64,000 bases of DNA from a bacterium 1XD42-1 (lineage in GTDB: Bacteria > Bacillota > Clostridia > Oscillospirales > Ruminococcaceae), in the NCBI GenBank assembly GCA_003612625.1, contig RAZJ01000010.1, forward strand, positions 1-64,000, read 5' to 3'. Within the stretch, counting starts at the first letter, position 1. Every line of letters begins with the position of its first letter. Below are positions 33,736-43,557 of this stretch, piece after piece. Made by a program: the position numbers and the translations under genes. Under the pieces are notes generated by a model. It was not told where the DNA came from, did not search any database, and worked only from the letters and a program-made list of their open reading frames with translations.

Positions 33736-33840
33736 GAGAACAATATAGTTTTTTTCCGCCACGCGGCATAAAAAAGATTATCTGAATTTTTTGTGCAGCG
33801 TGACGAAAAACAGCTTTCCAAGGAAAGGGATGACAGCGGA

Positions 33841-35949
33841 TTGTCAAATTTGGTTATTGTCGAATCACCGGCAAAAGCAAAAACCATAAAGAAATATTTA
33901 GGAAAAGACTTTGATGTAGTTGCATCTATGGGTCATGTACGTGATTTGCCAAAAAGCAAATTAGGCGTAGATGTAGAACATGACTTTGCTCCGCAGTATG
34001 TGGATATTAAAGGAAAAGAAGATCTGATAAAAGAACTGAAAAAGAAAGCCAAAAAAAGCAGTACCATTTATCTTGCAACAGACCCGGATCGGGAAGGGGA
34101 AGCTATTTCCTGGCATTTGGCACAAATGCTGGGGATGAATATGAACCAGCAGAACCGGGTAACTTTTAATGAAATTACAAAAACAGGCGTGAAAAATGGT
34201 ATGGCAAATCCCCGGACTATTGATTTGAAATTAGTGGATGCACAGCAGGCCCGCCGTGTATTGGATCGGATTGTCGGATATAAAATCAGCCCGTTTTTAT
34301 GGAGGAAGATCCGGAAAAATCTTTCCGCAGGCCGGGTACAGTCTGTGGCAGTCCGGATCATTATGGATCGGGAAGCGGAAATCCGTGCGTTTCAGCAGCA
34401 GGAATATTGGAGCATAGACGCGAAGCTGGCGGCTAAAGGCCATGCCAAAAAGCCTTTTCCGGCAAAATTAACAGCAATCAACGGGGAAAAGCTGGACTTA
34501 ACCAGTATTCCGGATGAAGCCAAAGCCCAGGAAATCAAAGCCTCTTTAGAAGGCGCTCAATATGTTGTAACGGGAATTAAAAAAGGGATACGGCGTAAAT
34601 CCCCTTCCGCCCCTTTTATTACATCCACGTTGCAGCAGGAAGCTTCCCGCCGCTTGGGATACCAGTCCCAGAGGACAATGAAAATTGCCCAGGAGCTTTA
34701 TGAAGGGGTAGAAATTGAAGGAATTGGTGCAACAGGCTTAATCACTTATATGCGTACCGATTCCCTGCGGATTTCAGATGAAGCGGCAGGCGCGGCGGAA
34801 CAGTATATCCTCCAAACCTATGGAAAAGAATATCTGCCTCCCAGCCGCCGGGTATTCAAAAGCAAAAAAAATGCCCAGGACGCCCATGAAGCTATCCGGC
34901 CTTCTGATCCCAGCTTAACGCCGGATCGGGTAAAATCCAGCCTTACTCCGGAACAATTTAAACTGTATAAGTTAATTTGGGAACGTTTTATTGCCAGCCA
35001 AATGGCAAATGCCATACTAAATACCGTTTCTGTGGATATTACAGCAGGAAATTGCCTGTTCCGTTCCTCCGGGTTTACCGTAAAATTTGATGGTTTCACC
35101 ATTTTGTATGAGGAAACCAAAGATGAGGATGACGAGAAATCTCCGGCATTGCCTCCCATGGAGGAAGGGGATGTGATGACACTGAAGGAGCTGTCAGCCA
35201 ACCAGCATTTTACCCAGCCTCCGCCCCGTTTTACAGAAGCTTCTTTGATTAAAACCCTGGAGGAAAACGGGATTGGCCGTCCGTCCACTTATGCACCAAC
35301 GATAGCTACCATTTTGAAGCGGGGTTATGTGGAACGGGAAAATAAATCTTTGAAACCAACAGCCTTAGGGGAAGTGACAACAAAATTGATGGAAGAACAG
35401 TTTTCTGATATTGTGAATGTTACTTTTACGGCGAATATGGAGAAAAGCCTGGACCAGGTAGAAGAAGGAAAAGCCGAATATAATAAAATGCTGGAGGACT
35501 TCTACGCAGGCTTTGAAAAAATGCTGGAACAGGCAGAAAAAAATATGGATGGTACCCGGATCAAAGTACCGGATGAAGAAACGGATATTGTATGTGAACA
35601 ATGCGGACGGAAAATGGTTATTAAAATAGGCCGGTATGGGAAATTTTTAGCCTGCCCGGGCTTTCCGGAATGCCGCAATACGAAACGGATTGTGCAGGAA
35701 ACAGGAGGACTTTGTCCGGTCTGCGGCGGGAAGGTGATAGCAAAACGTACCAAAAACGGGAAGCCGTATTTTGGATGTGAGCACAACCCCCAGTGCAGCT
35801 TTATGACATGGGATAAGCCGTTGGAAGAAAAATGTCCGAAATGTTCCAGTACTTTATATTATAAAGGCGGTCGGGAAGCGTTGATCCATTGTTTAAAAGA
35901 AGGCTGTGACTATGCCCGGGCAGTCGAGAAAAAAGGAGAAGGAAAATGA
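33841..35949 (+). CDS. topA: DNA topoisomerase I
   Basis: A 702-residue type IA topoisomerase. The TOPRIM domain starts SNLVIVESPAKAKTIKKYLG; the active-site Tyr lies in GLITYMRTDSLRIS. Three C-terminal zinc-finger units follow (CEQCGRKM...CPGFPEC, CPVCGGKV...C, CPKCSST...C). The open frame begins at a GTG at 33793, but AAGGAAAGGG upstream of the TTG at 33841 and the standard start MSNLVIVESPAKA support a TTG start. It removes negative supercoils. Its stop overlaps trmFO by 4 nt. Confidence 0.96.
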   Translation: MSNLVIVESPAKAKTIKKYLGKDFDVVASMGHVRDLPKSKLGVDVEHDFAPQYVDIKGKEDLIKELKKKAKKSSTIYLATDPDREGEAISWHLAQMLGMNMNQQNRVTFNEITKTGVKNGMANPRTIDLKLVDAQQARRVLDRIVGYKISPFLWRKIRKNLSAGRVQSVAVRIIMDREAEIRAFQQQEYWSIDAKLAAKGHAKKPFPAKLTAINGEKLDLTSIPDEAKAQEIKASLEGAQYVVTGIKKGIRRKSPSAPFITSTLQQEASRRLGYQSQRTMKIAQELYEGVEIEGIGATGLITYMRTDSLRISDEAAGAAEQYILQTYGKEYLPPSRRVFKSKKNAQDAHEAIRPSDPSLTPDRVKSSLTPEQFKLYKLIWERFIASQMANAILNTVSVDITAGNCLFRSSGFTVKFDGFTILYEETKDEDDEKSPALPPMEEGDVMTLKELSANQHFTQPPPRFTEASLIKTLEENGIGRPSTYAPTIATILKRGYVERENKSLKPTALGEVTTKLMEEQFSDIVNVTFTANMEKSLDQVEEGKAEYNKMLEDFYAGFEKMLEQAEKNMDGTRIKVPDEETDIVCEQCGRKMVIKIGRYGKFLACPGFPECRNTKRIVQETGGLCPVCGGKVIAKRTKNGKPYFGCEHNPQCSFMTWDKPLEEKCPKCSSTLYYKGGREALIHCLKEGCDYARAVEKKGEGK

Positions 35950-37268
35950 AAGCCCAAGTAATTGGCGGAGGATTAGCTGGCTGTGAAGCGGCTTGGGCTT
36001 TGGCAAAAGCGGGAATAGAGGTTGATTTGTTTGAAATGAAACCCCTTAAATTTTCGCCTGCTCATCATAGCCCCGGTTTAGCGGAGCTGGTTTGTTCCAA
36101 TTCTTTAAAAGCAAAGCGGATCGGTTCGGCTGCGGGAATGTTAAAAGAAGAAATGCGTCTTTTAGGTTCCCTGCTGGTGCCCTGCGGGGAAGAAACCAGC
36201 GTGCCGGCAGGTGGGGCTTTGGCAGTAGACCGGGATGCTTTTTCCGCGTTGGTGACAGAAAAAATAAAAAGCCATTCCCGCATTCAAATTGTCCATACAG
36301 AAATAAAGGATCTTCAATTTTCCCATCCTGCTATTATTGCCACTGGCCCGCTAACCTCGGAATCCCTTAGTCAGGAAATTGAAAAGCTTTGCGGCGGGAA
36401 TTTAAGCTTTTATGATGCTGCCGCCCCGATTATTACCTATGATTCTATCGATCCGAAAAAAGTCTTTTTTGGCGCCAGATACCAGCGCGGGGAAGATGAT
36501 TATATCAACTGCCCTTTCACGAAAGAGGAATATGAAGCTTTTTATGAAGCCCTGATCCATGCAGAAGTGGCAAATTTAGCGGAATTTGATAAACGCCAGA
36601 TCTATGAGGGCTGTATGCCCATTGAAGTCATGGCAAAACGGGGGACAGATACCATCCGGTATGGCCCGATGCGCCCGGTTGGATTAAAAGATCCCAAAAC
36701 CGGCCACAGGCCCTGGGCCAATGTGCAGCTCCGCCGGGAAAATCGGGAGGGAACGCTTTATAATATTGTAGGCTTCCAAACCAATTTAAAATTTGGGGAG
36801 CAAAAACGGGTTTTTTCCATGATACCGGGCCTGGAAAATGCAGAATTTATGCGCTATGGCGTGATGCACCGGAACTTTTTTATTGATTCTCCCCGATTGT
36901 TAAACCGGGATTTCTGTTTCCGGCAGAATACCAGCCTTTATTTTGCCGGGCAGATTACCGGTGTGGAAGGTTATATGGAATCTGCCATGTCGGGCCTTCT
37001 GGCAGGGAAATATTTAGCGGCGCAGATCCGCGGAATAACGCTGCCGGATCTGCCGGAGGATACCATGTGCGGTGCATTGAGTACGTATATCAGTACAGGA
37101 GGTACAGCAGAATTCCAGCCTATGGGGGCAAATATGGGAATACTTCCCATGCTGGACAAGCAAGTTAAAGAAAAACAACAAAGATATGAACTGCTGGCAG
37201 AACGGGGGCTGTCCCATTTGCGGGAAACAGCAGCAGCTTGGAATCAGTTGGATATACAGGAAGGATGA
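35946..37268 (+). CDS. trmFO: Methylenetetrahydrofolate-tRNA-(uracil-5)-methyltransferase
   Basis: A 440-residue FAD/folate enzyme that makes m5U54 in tRNA. It begins VIGGGLAGCEAAWALAKAG, the FAD-binding site, and contains the family stretches PAHHSPGLAELVCSNSLKA and SAMSGLLAGKYLA. TrmFO replaces TrmA in most Firmicutes. It is translationally coupled to topA (overlap) and followed directly by plsX, a normal arrangement for the class. Confidence 0.95.
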   Translation: MKAQVIGGGLAGCEAAWALAKAGIEVDLFEMKPLKFSPAHHSPGLAELVCSNSLKAKRIGSAAGMLKEEMRLLGSLLVPCGEETSVPAGGALAVDRDAFSALVTEKIKSHSRIQIVHTEIKDLQFSHPAIIATGPLTSESLSQEIEKLCGGNLSFYDAAAPIITYDSIDPKKVFFGARYQRGEDDYINCPFTKEEYEAFYEALIHAEVANLAEFDKRQIYEGCMPIEVMAKRGTDTIRYGPMRPVGLKDPKTGHRPWANVQLRRENREGTLYNIVGFQTNLKFGEQKRVFSMIPGLENAEFMRYGVMHRNFFIDSPRLLNRDFCFRQNTSLYFAGQITGVEGYMESAMSGLLAGKYLAAQIRGITLPDLPEDTMCGALSTYISTGGTAEFQPMGANMGILPMLDKQVKEKQQRYELLAERGLSHLRETAAAWNQLDIQEG

Positions 37269-38281
37269 TGAACCAGTTGAGGATTATTGTAGATGCCTTT
37301 GGAGGGGATCATGCGCCGGTAGAAATTATGAAGGGCTGTGCAATGGCAGTCCAGGATTACCAAGTAGATATTATTGCTTGTGGGAATGAACCAGTTCTCC
37401 GGGAGGTTTGTGAAAAAAACCATATTTCTCTGGATCATATTTCCATTACCCATGCGGAAAAAGTAATCCTGGTGGAAATGGAACCCACAGAAGTGGTCAA
37501 AAGCTATGATGACTGCACCATGGCAGTCGGCTTGAAAATGCTGGCCAGCGGAGAAGGAGATGCTTTTGTCAGTGCCGGTTCCACTGGGGCAATCGTAGTA
37601 GGAGCTTCCCTTTTTGTAAAACGGATTAAAGGCATTAAAAGGGCGGCACTGGCTTCGGCAATCCCATGCAAAAACGGCTGTTATATGCTGCTGGATATGG
37701 GGGCCAATACGGAATGCAGGCCGGAAATGCTAATGCAATTTGGCGTTATGGGCAGTATTTTTATGGAAAATGTATTGGGTGTCCCATCTCCCCGTGTAGC
37801 AATGGTGAACATTGGCACAGAAGAAAATAAAGGTTTAGAATTACAGATCGCAGCTAATGCTTTATTACGGGAAGCCCCGGTCAATTTTATCGGCAATATA
37901 GAAGCAAGGGATTTGCCGTTTGGCTGCTGTGATGTGGCAATTTGTGACGGCTTCACCGGAAATGTGGTATTAAAGCTGACAGAAGGTTTGGGAAAATGGT
38001 TTGCCGGGGAATTAAAAGGTATTTTTATGGAAAATACAGCTTCTAAAGTAGGTTATCTTTGTGTGCGCCAGGGAGTAGAACGGTTCCGGCGGAGCATGGA
38101 TTATAAGGAATATGGCGGGGCGCCATTGATGGGGACAGTCAAGCCTGTTATAAAAGCCCATGGCAGTTCAGATGCCAAAGCTTTTAAAAATGCCATCCGC
38201 CAGGCAAAAGATTATGCCGGACGCCATGTAATCGGGCAAATTGAAAGTGCGCTGGAGAAATTGAAAAAGGAGGCTAAGTGA
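37268..38281 (+). CDS. plsX: Phosphate acyltransferase PlsX
   Basis: A 337-residue enzyme that turns acyl-ACP into acyl-phosphate for phospholipid synthesis. It starts IIVDAFGGDHAPVEIMKGC and holds SAGSTGAIVVGA and MLLDMGANTECRPEML, all conserved. Two adjacent ATGs (37265 and 37268) are possible; AGGAAGG is better spaced to the second. It overlaps the trmFO stop. The usual neighbour genes fabD, fabG and acpP are missing here; rnc follows immediately. Confidence 0.93.
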   Translation: MNQLRIIVDAFGGDHAPVEIMKGCAMAVQDYQVDIIACGNEPVLREVCEKNHISLDHISITHAEKVILVEMEPTEVVKSYDDCTMAVGLKMLASGEGDAFVSAGSTGAIVVGASLFVKRIKGIKRAALASAIPCKNGCYMLLDMGANTECRPEMLMQFGVMGSIFMENVLGVPSPRVAMVNIGTEENKGLELQIAANALLREAPVNFIGNIEARDLPFGCCDVAICDGFTGNVVLKLTEGLGKWFAGELKGIFMENTASKVGYLCVRQGVERFRRSMDYKEYGGAPLMGTVKPVIKAHGSSDAKAFKNAIRQAKDYAGRHVIGQIESALEKLKKEAK

Positions 38282-38973
38282 TGTACCAAACCCATTGTGC
38301 AGAGGCCTCACTGTTGGAGAAATCGATTGGGTATACCTTTAAAAATAAAAAATATTTGGATATTGCTTTGACCCATTCTTCTTACGCGAATGAGGTCAAA
38401 AAAGGCCAGACAAGCAATGAACGCCAGGAATTTTTAGGGGATGCAGTTTTATCCATTATTGTATCGGATTATTTGTTCCATACCTGCCATTTAGCCGAAG
38501 GGGAATTAACAAAATTAAGAGCTTCCATGGTATGTGAAAAATCCTTATGCGGGTTTGCGCAAAAACTGGAGCTTGGGAAGTTCCTGAAATTAGGCCGCGG
38601 GGAAGAAATGATGGGCGGCCGGGAACGGCCTTCTATTCTGGCAGACGCCTTTGAAGCATTGCTAGCAGCGATTTATTTGGATGGCGGTACAGATCCGGCA
38701 CAGCAGTTTGTCCTGCATTTTGTAACGGAAGCTTTAAACAGCCGTCAGGCTTCTTTTACCGATTATAAAACCATGCTGCAAGAGATTACACAAAAAAATC
38801 CGGAAGAACGGCTGACCTATGTTTTAGTAGATGAAAGCGGCCCGGATCATGAAAAATCCTTTGTAGTGGAAGTCCATTTAAACAGCAATGTAATCGGCAA
38901 GGGCATAGGCGGAAGCAAAAAAGGTGCGGAACAAGCGGCGGCAAAAGAGGCATTGAAGCTGATGGGCCTGTGA
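38281..38973 (+). CDS. rnc: Ribonuclease III
   Basis: A 230-residue double-strand specific endoribonuclease. The catalytic signature ERQEFLGDAVLSIIVSDYLF, the second acidic site (SILADAFEALLAAIYLDGG) and a C-terminal dsRNA-binding domain (GGSKKGAEQAAAKEAL) are intact. AAGGAGG lies 7 nt before the ATG at 38281, so the upstream GTG at 38278 is not used. Its stop overlaps the radical SAM gene by 4 nt. Confidence 0.95.
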   Translation: MYQTHCAEASLLEKSIGYTFKNKKYLDIALTHSSYANEVKKGQTSNERQEFLGDAVLSIIVSDYLFHTCHLAEGELTKLRASMVCEKSLCGFAQKLELGKFLKLGRGEEMMGGRERPSILADAFEALLAAIYLDGGTDPAQQFVLHFVTEALNSRQASFTDYKTMLQEITQKNPEERLTYVLVDESGPDHEKSFVVEVHLNSNVIGKGIGGSKKGAEQAAAKEALKLMGL

Positions 38974-40001
38974 AACATGCCAACCTTTCCATATTTGTCC
39001 CCCATGCAGGCTGTCCCCACCAGTGCAGCTTTTGCAGGCAGCAGGTTATTTCAGGGGTAGAAACCCCTGTCACACCGGAACAGGTAACAGCCTTATGTAA
39101 AAACAGCGTTGCAAAATTGCCGCCGGGCAGGGAAGCGGAAATCGCATTTTTTGGCGGCAGCTTTACCGCGTTAAGCCGGCAGACAATGACAGCCCTTTTA
39201 GAAGCAGCTTTTCCTTTTGTAGAAAAAGGGCCTTTTACCGGAATCCGGATTTCCACACGGCCGGATTGTATCCATCCGGAAATCCTCGCCCTTTTGGCCC
39301 GCTATCGGGTACAGGCTATCGAATTAGGCGCCCAAAGTATGGATGATTCTGTGCTGGAGCAAAATAAAAGGGGCCATACAGCAGAAGACGTAAAAAATGC
39401 CTCCCGCTTGATTCGGGAATGGGGTTTTTCTTTGGGGCTGCAAATGATGACAGGGCTGTTTGGATCAGACCCGGAAAAAGACTGGAAAACAGCGGAAGAA
39501 TTGGCAAAGCTCCAGCCTGAAACCATGCGGATTTATCCAACCATTGTTCTGGAAGGGACCCAGTTAGCCCAGTGGTACGAAAAAGGGATTTACTATCCCC
39601 AGACTTTATCGGAAGCTGTAACCCTTGGAGCTGAATTGTTAGGCTTTTTTGAGGAAAGATCCATCCGTGTGATCCGGATGGGCCTCCATGATGAGCCTTC
39701 TTTAAGCCGTTCCCGAATAGCAGGGCCTTATCATCCTGCATTTCGGGAGCTTTGTGAAGGCTGGCTTATGGCATTGCGGGCAGAAAAAATTTTAAAAAAA
39801 CAGGGGACAGGCCATTATCAAATGGGGATTTCTTTAGGTGGCGTTTCAAAAATGTTAGGCCATGGCGCTTTTCCCGTTGAGTATTTACAAAGTTTGGGGT
39901 ATAATATAGAAATTAAAAAGGATGCTGCCCTTTCCGGGCTTGATTTTTGGATAAAGGATGTGGAAAATGCGTCTGCGCAGCTTGGAAATACAGGGCTTTA
40001 A
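38970..40001 (+). CDS. Elp3-like radical SAM protein without acetyltransferase domain
   Basis: A 343-residue radical SAM protein. The iron-sulfur motif CPHQCSFC (CxxxCxxC) lies at about residues 15-22, after the short start KHANLSIFVPHAGCPHQ. Later stretches (AFFGGSFTAL, RISTRPDCIHPEIL, IELGAQSMDDSVL) match the Elp3 family core. The acetyltransferase domain that would complete Elp3 is absent, so this is the shorter radical-SAM form found near smc in many Clostridia. The start is a GTG overlapping rnc. Its reaction is not known; a role in tRNA modification is possible. Confidence 0.85.
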   Translation: MKHANLSIFVPHAGCPHQCSFCRQQVISGVETPVTPEQVTALCKNSVAKLPPGREAEIAFFGGSFTALSRQTMTALLEAAFPFVEKGPFTGIRISTRPDCIHPEILALLARYRVQAIELGAQSMDDSVLEQNKRGHTAEDVKNASRLIREWGFSLGLQMMTGLFGSDPEKDWKTAEELAKLQPETMRIYPTIVLEGTQLAQWYEKGIYYPQTLSEAVTLGAELLGFFEERSIRVIRMGLHDEPSLSRSRIAGPYHPAFRELCEGWLMALRAEKILKKQGTGHYQMGISLGGVSKMLGHGAFPVEYLQSLGYNIEIKKDAALSGLDFWIKDVENASAQLGNTGL

Positions 40002-43000
40002 GTCATTCCCGGATAAGACACGGCTTGATTTCAATGATGGGATCACCGCTGTTGTAGGGCCTAATGGCAGCGGCAAAAGCAATATTGCAGATGCAATGCG
40101 CTGGGTATTGGGAGAGCAGTCCAGCAAAACCTTAAGGGGCGGCAAAATGGAAGATGTCATTTTTGGCGGGACACAACTGCGGAAAGCCCAGGGATTTGCT
40201 CAGGTCCAGCTTACCATTGACAATCGGGATCGTGCTTTGGCCTGTGACAGTGATGAAGTATCCCTTTTACGGAAGCTTTACCGTTCCGGAGAAAGTGAAT
40301 ACCGGCTCAATGGGGCTTCTGTACGTTTGCGGGATATTTATGAGCTGCTGATGGATACAGGATTAGGCCGGGACGGGTATTCCATTATTGGTCAGGGGCG
40401 TATTTCTGAAATTGTCAGCGCAAAGAGTACCCAGCGCAGGGAAATTTTTGAAGAAGCTGCCGGAATTTCAAAATACCGCTACCGGAAAGCAGAAGCAGAA
40501 CGGCGTTTAGCAGATGCCCAGGAAAATCTTTTGCGTTTAAAGGATATTTTACAGGAACTAGAAGAACGGGTAGGGCCGTTGCGTGTTCAGGCCGAAAAAG
40601 CCAAACAGTTTTTAGAATATTCAGGTGAAAAGAAAATTTTGGAAGTTTCTTTGTGGATGGAAACGCTGGAACGTTCCAAGGCCCTGATCCGCGCACAGTC
40701 AGATAAAATTTTATTATGCCGGACCCAATATGAAGAAATTGAAGCCCAGTTAGATGCAACAGAAAAAGAAATTGGGGTAAAAGGGGAAGAAATCCGCCGT
40801 TTAGCAGTAGAAATGGATGGGGACAGTGCAAAAATACGTTCTTTAGAAGAACAATCCGCAGAATATGCCCGTCAGATTGCAGTTATGGAAAATGATATGG
40901 CCCATAACAATTCCACGATTGAACGGTTACAGGCAGAATTGGCCCAGTCTGGTATTTCCGGTGAAGAATTAGAGGCTAAAATACATAGCCAGCAGACAGA
41001 TATTGATTCTAAAAAACAAGAAATACAGGATCTTGAGGGGAAAAAGAAGGAAATCCAAGAACAGATAGCCAGTTTAACAGCAGAAAAAAATGCCTGTACC
41101 AGCCGGATTGACGGGTTAAAAGAACGCCGTTATGGATTGACCCAAAGTATCAACGGGGCAAAATTGTCCAATGCTTCCAGTACATCCTTAATTGATGAAA
41201 CCATTCAGCGGCTGGAGGCTTTGCGGGAAGAATCCATCATTAAAGATGAGAATTTGCACCGGCTGGATCAGGAAGTCCGGGACTGTACAGAACTATTGGA
41301 AACCATAAGGGAAAAACTGGATTCTTTGCAGAATACGAAAGCAGGCCATACATTAAAATTACAGGGACGTCAGGAAAAATTAACTTCTTTGCAGGGACAG
41401 CATAAGGATTTGGAAGATGAAGCCCGCCAGCGCCGCCAACGGGCAAAGCTATTGTCTGATATGGAAAACAGCATGGAAGGCTTCCAAAACAGTGTCAAAT
41501 TTGTCATGAACAAAGCTTCTTCTGGTGCAATTTCCGGCATATTTGGCCCGGTTTCCCGGCTGGTCAGCGCTGAGGATCAATATGCTTTAGCCATTGAAAT
41601 TGCATTAGGGGCAGCTATGCAAAATATCGTTGTGGAAAATGAAACCGTAGCAAAACGGGCTATTGGCATGTTGAAAGAAGCCCGCAGCGGACGCTGTACT
41701 TTTCTCCCCCTGACCACAGTAAAAGGAAAACAGCTTATGGAGCCTTGGCTTTCAGAAGCGGAAGGCTTTATCGGGATAGCGGCAAAGCTTGTCCAGTTCG
41801 ATCCAAAGTTTTCCGGAATTATCGATCAGCTTTTGGGAAGAATTGTCATTGTACAGGATCTGGATTGTGCCACCATGATAGCAAAGCAAGGCAATTACCG
41901 CTTCCGTGTGGTGACTTTAGATGGACAGGTTGTCAATACAGGCGGCTCTATGACAGGGGGCTATGCGGCCCGTAGCGCAGGAATTTTAAGCCGTGCGGGA
42001 GAAATTGAACGTCTGCAAAAAGAAGCTTCTGACTTAGAGAAACAGATGGCAGGCCTAGATAAAAAAATCAGCATGGCCCAAAGCGATGTTTCAGAAGCCC
42101 AGGCAGTATTATCCGGAGTGGACGGGGAACTGGCTTCGGCACAGGAAGACCGCATCCGTTATGAAGCGGAACTCCGGCAGTTAAAAACCACCCATGCAGA
42201 GGCAGTCCGTTTAAAGGATCAGTCTGCCGGGGAATATACCCGTTTATCGGATCGGTTAGAGGAGCTAAAGGCACAAAATATTTCCAGTGACAGTTTGATT
42301 GCCGGAATGGAAAAAGAACTGGCAGAGGTCGCCAATTCCTTATTGACAGAAAATGAAACCCGCCAGGAATTAACAGAAAAAAGCCAGGCATTTTCGGATC
42401 AAATGGCGGAATACAATATGGCTTCTATGGCTTTAGGCCGTGATGTTGACGGAATGCGCCGGATGCTGGAACAGCTAAAAGGCCAGCAGGCAGATCAGAC
42501 ACAGCACCGGCAGGATTTAGAAAATCAAATCCGGGACTGCGAAGAAAAAAACAAAGAATCAACAGCCCATATTGCGGAAGCTGCCCAAGCAAAGGAAACT
42601 GGTACAGCAGAAATAAAGGTTTTGGAAGAAGGCATGACAAAAAAACGTGCCCAGCGGGATCAGCATGAAGCAGAAGCAGCGGCACTGCGGGCTGGACAGA
42701 GGGAAGTCATTGCCAAGCGGGAAGGTATGGGCCGTGAACTGGCCCGTCTGGAAGAAAAAAAAGCTGCAATGAGCACAGAATACGATCAAATCATTGCACG
42801 GTTATGGGAAGAATATGAGATCACGCCTTCCAAGGCAGCAGAAATTGCACAGCCGATTGAAGATGATGCTTTAGCCCACCGCAAATTAGCTGAATTGAAA
42901 ACGAAAATCCGGAGCTTAGGAAGCGTTAATACAGATGCAGTAGAAGAATACCAGCAGGTTTCTGCCCGCTATCTGGCATTAAAAGAACAAACAGATGATG

Positions 43001-43542
43001 TGGAACATGCCCGTACCGAATTGCTCCGGCTGATCACCCAGCTTACAGATGAAATGCGGACCATTTTTCTAGGCAGCTTCGAGCAGATTTCAAAAAATTT
43101 TTCTGCTATTTTTAAAGAACTGTTTGGAGGCGGCAAAGGGAACCTTACTTTAACAAATTCAGAAGATGTATTGGAATCCGGTGTGGAAATTCATGTGCAG
43201 CCTCCGGGAAAACTGATTGGCAGCTTAGCAGCCCTTTCCGGTGGGGAACAGGCTCTGGTAGCGATTGCAATCTATTTTGCTATTTTAAAAGTCCGGCCTT
43301 CGCCTTTTGTCCTGCTGGACGAAATCGAAGCAGCTTTAGATGATGTGAATGTAGTAAAATATGCACAATATTTGCGGAAAATTTGTGACAGGACACAATT
43401 TATTGCAATTACGCACCGCCGTGGTACAATGGAAGAAGCAGATATGTTATATGGCGTCACCATGCAGGAAGAAGGTATTTCAAAACTGCTTGCGTTGGAT
43501 GTCAATGAATTGGAAAGTAAACTGGGCATGAAACAAAGATAG
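39967..43542 (+). CDS. smc: Chromosome segregation protein SMC
   Basis: A 1191-residue SMC ATPase. Walker A GPNGSGKSN (about 32-40), a long N-terminal coiled coil, the hinge domain around residues 500-680 (SGAISGIFGPVSRLV to GGSMTGGYAA), a second coiled coil, the signature LSGGEQALVAIAIYFA and Walker B VLLDEIEAALDD. The open frame starts at 39958, but AAGGA upstream and the family's start MRLRSLEIQGFKSF favour the ATG at 39967. It overlaps the radical SAM gene by 35 nt. SMC acts with ScpA and ScpB, not in the window. Confidence 0.96.
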   Translation: MRLRSLEIQGFKSFPDKTRLDFNDGITAVVGPNGSGKSNIADAMRWVLGEQSSKTLRGGKMEDVIFGGTQLRKAQGFAQVQLTIDNRDRALACDSDEVSLLRKLYRSGESEYRLNGASVRLRDIYELLMDTGLGRDGYSIIGQGRISEIVSAKSTQRREIFEEAAGISKYRYRKAEAERRLADAQENLLRLKDILQELEERVGPLRVQAEKAKQFLEYSGEKKILEVSLWMETLERSKALIRAQSDKILLCRTQYEEIEAQLDATEKEIGVKGEEIRRLAVEMDGDSAKIRSLEEQSAEYARQIAVMENDMAHNNSTIERLQAELAQSGISGEELEAKIHSQQTDIDSKKQEIQDLEGKKKEIQEQIASLTAEKNACTSRIDGLKERRYGLTQSINGAKLSNASSTSLIDETIQRLEALREESIIKDENLHRLDQEVRDCTELLETIREKLDSLQNTKAGHTLKLQGRQEKLTSLQGQHKDLEDEARQRRQRAKLLSDMENSMEGFQNSVKFVMNKASSGAISGIFGPVSRLVSAEDQYALAIEIALGAAMQNIVVENETVAKRAIGMLKEARSGRCTFLPLTTVKGKQLMEPWLSEAEGFIGIAAKLVQFDPKFSGIIDQLLGRIVIVQDLDCATMIAKQGNYRFRVVTLDGQVVNTGGSMTGGYAARSAGILSRAGEIERLQKEASDLEKQMAGLDKKISMAQSDVSEAQAVLSGVDGELASAQEDRIRYEAELRQLKTTHAEAVRLKDQSAGEYTRLSDRLEELKAQNISSDSLIAGMEKELAEVANSLLTENETRQELTEKSQAFSDQMAEYNMASMALGRDVDGMRRMLEQLKGQQADQTQHRQDLENQIRDCEEKNKESTAHIAEAAQAKETGTAEIKVLEEGMTKKRAQRDQHEAEAAALRAGQREVIAKREGMGRELARLEEKKAAMSTEYDQIIARLWEEYEITPSKAAEIAQPIEDDALAHRKLAELKTKIRSLGSVNTDAVEEYQQVSARYLALKEQTDDVEHARTELLRLITQLTDEMRTIFLGSFEQISKNFSAIFKELFGGGKGNLTLTNSEDVLESGVEIHVQPPGKLIGSLAALSGGEQALVAIAIYFAILKVRPSPFVLLDEIEAALDDVNVVKYAQYLRKICDRTQFIAITHRRGTMEEADMLYGVTMQEEGISKLLALDVNELESKLGMKQR

Positions 43543-43557
43543 ATGGAGGGTTCGGAT

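Noticed and set aside
41240-42789. Several proline- and leucine-rich minus-strand open frames
   Set aside because: They are antisense readings of the SMC coiled-coil region.
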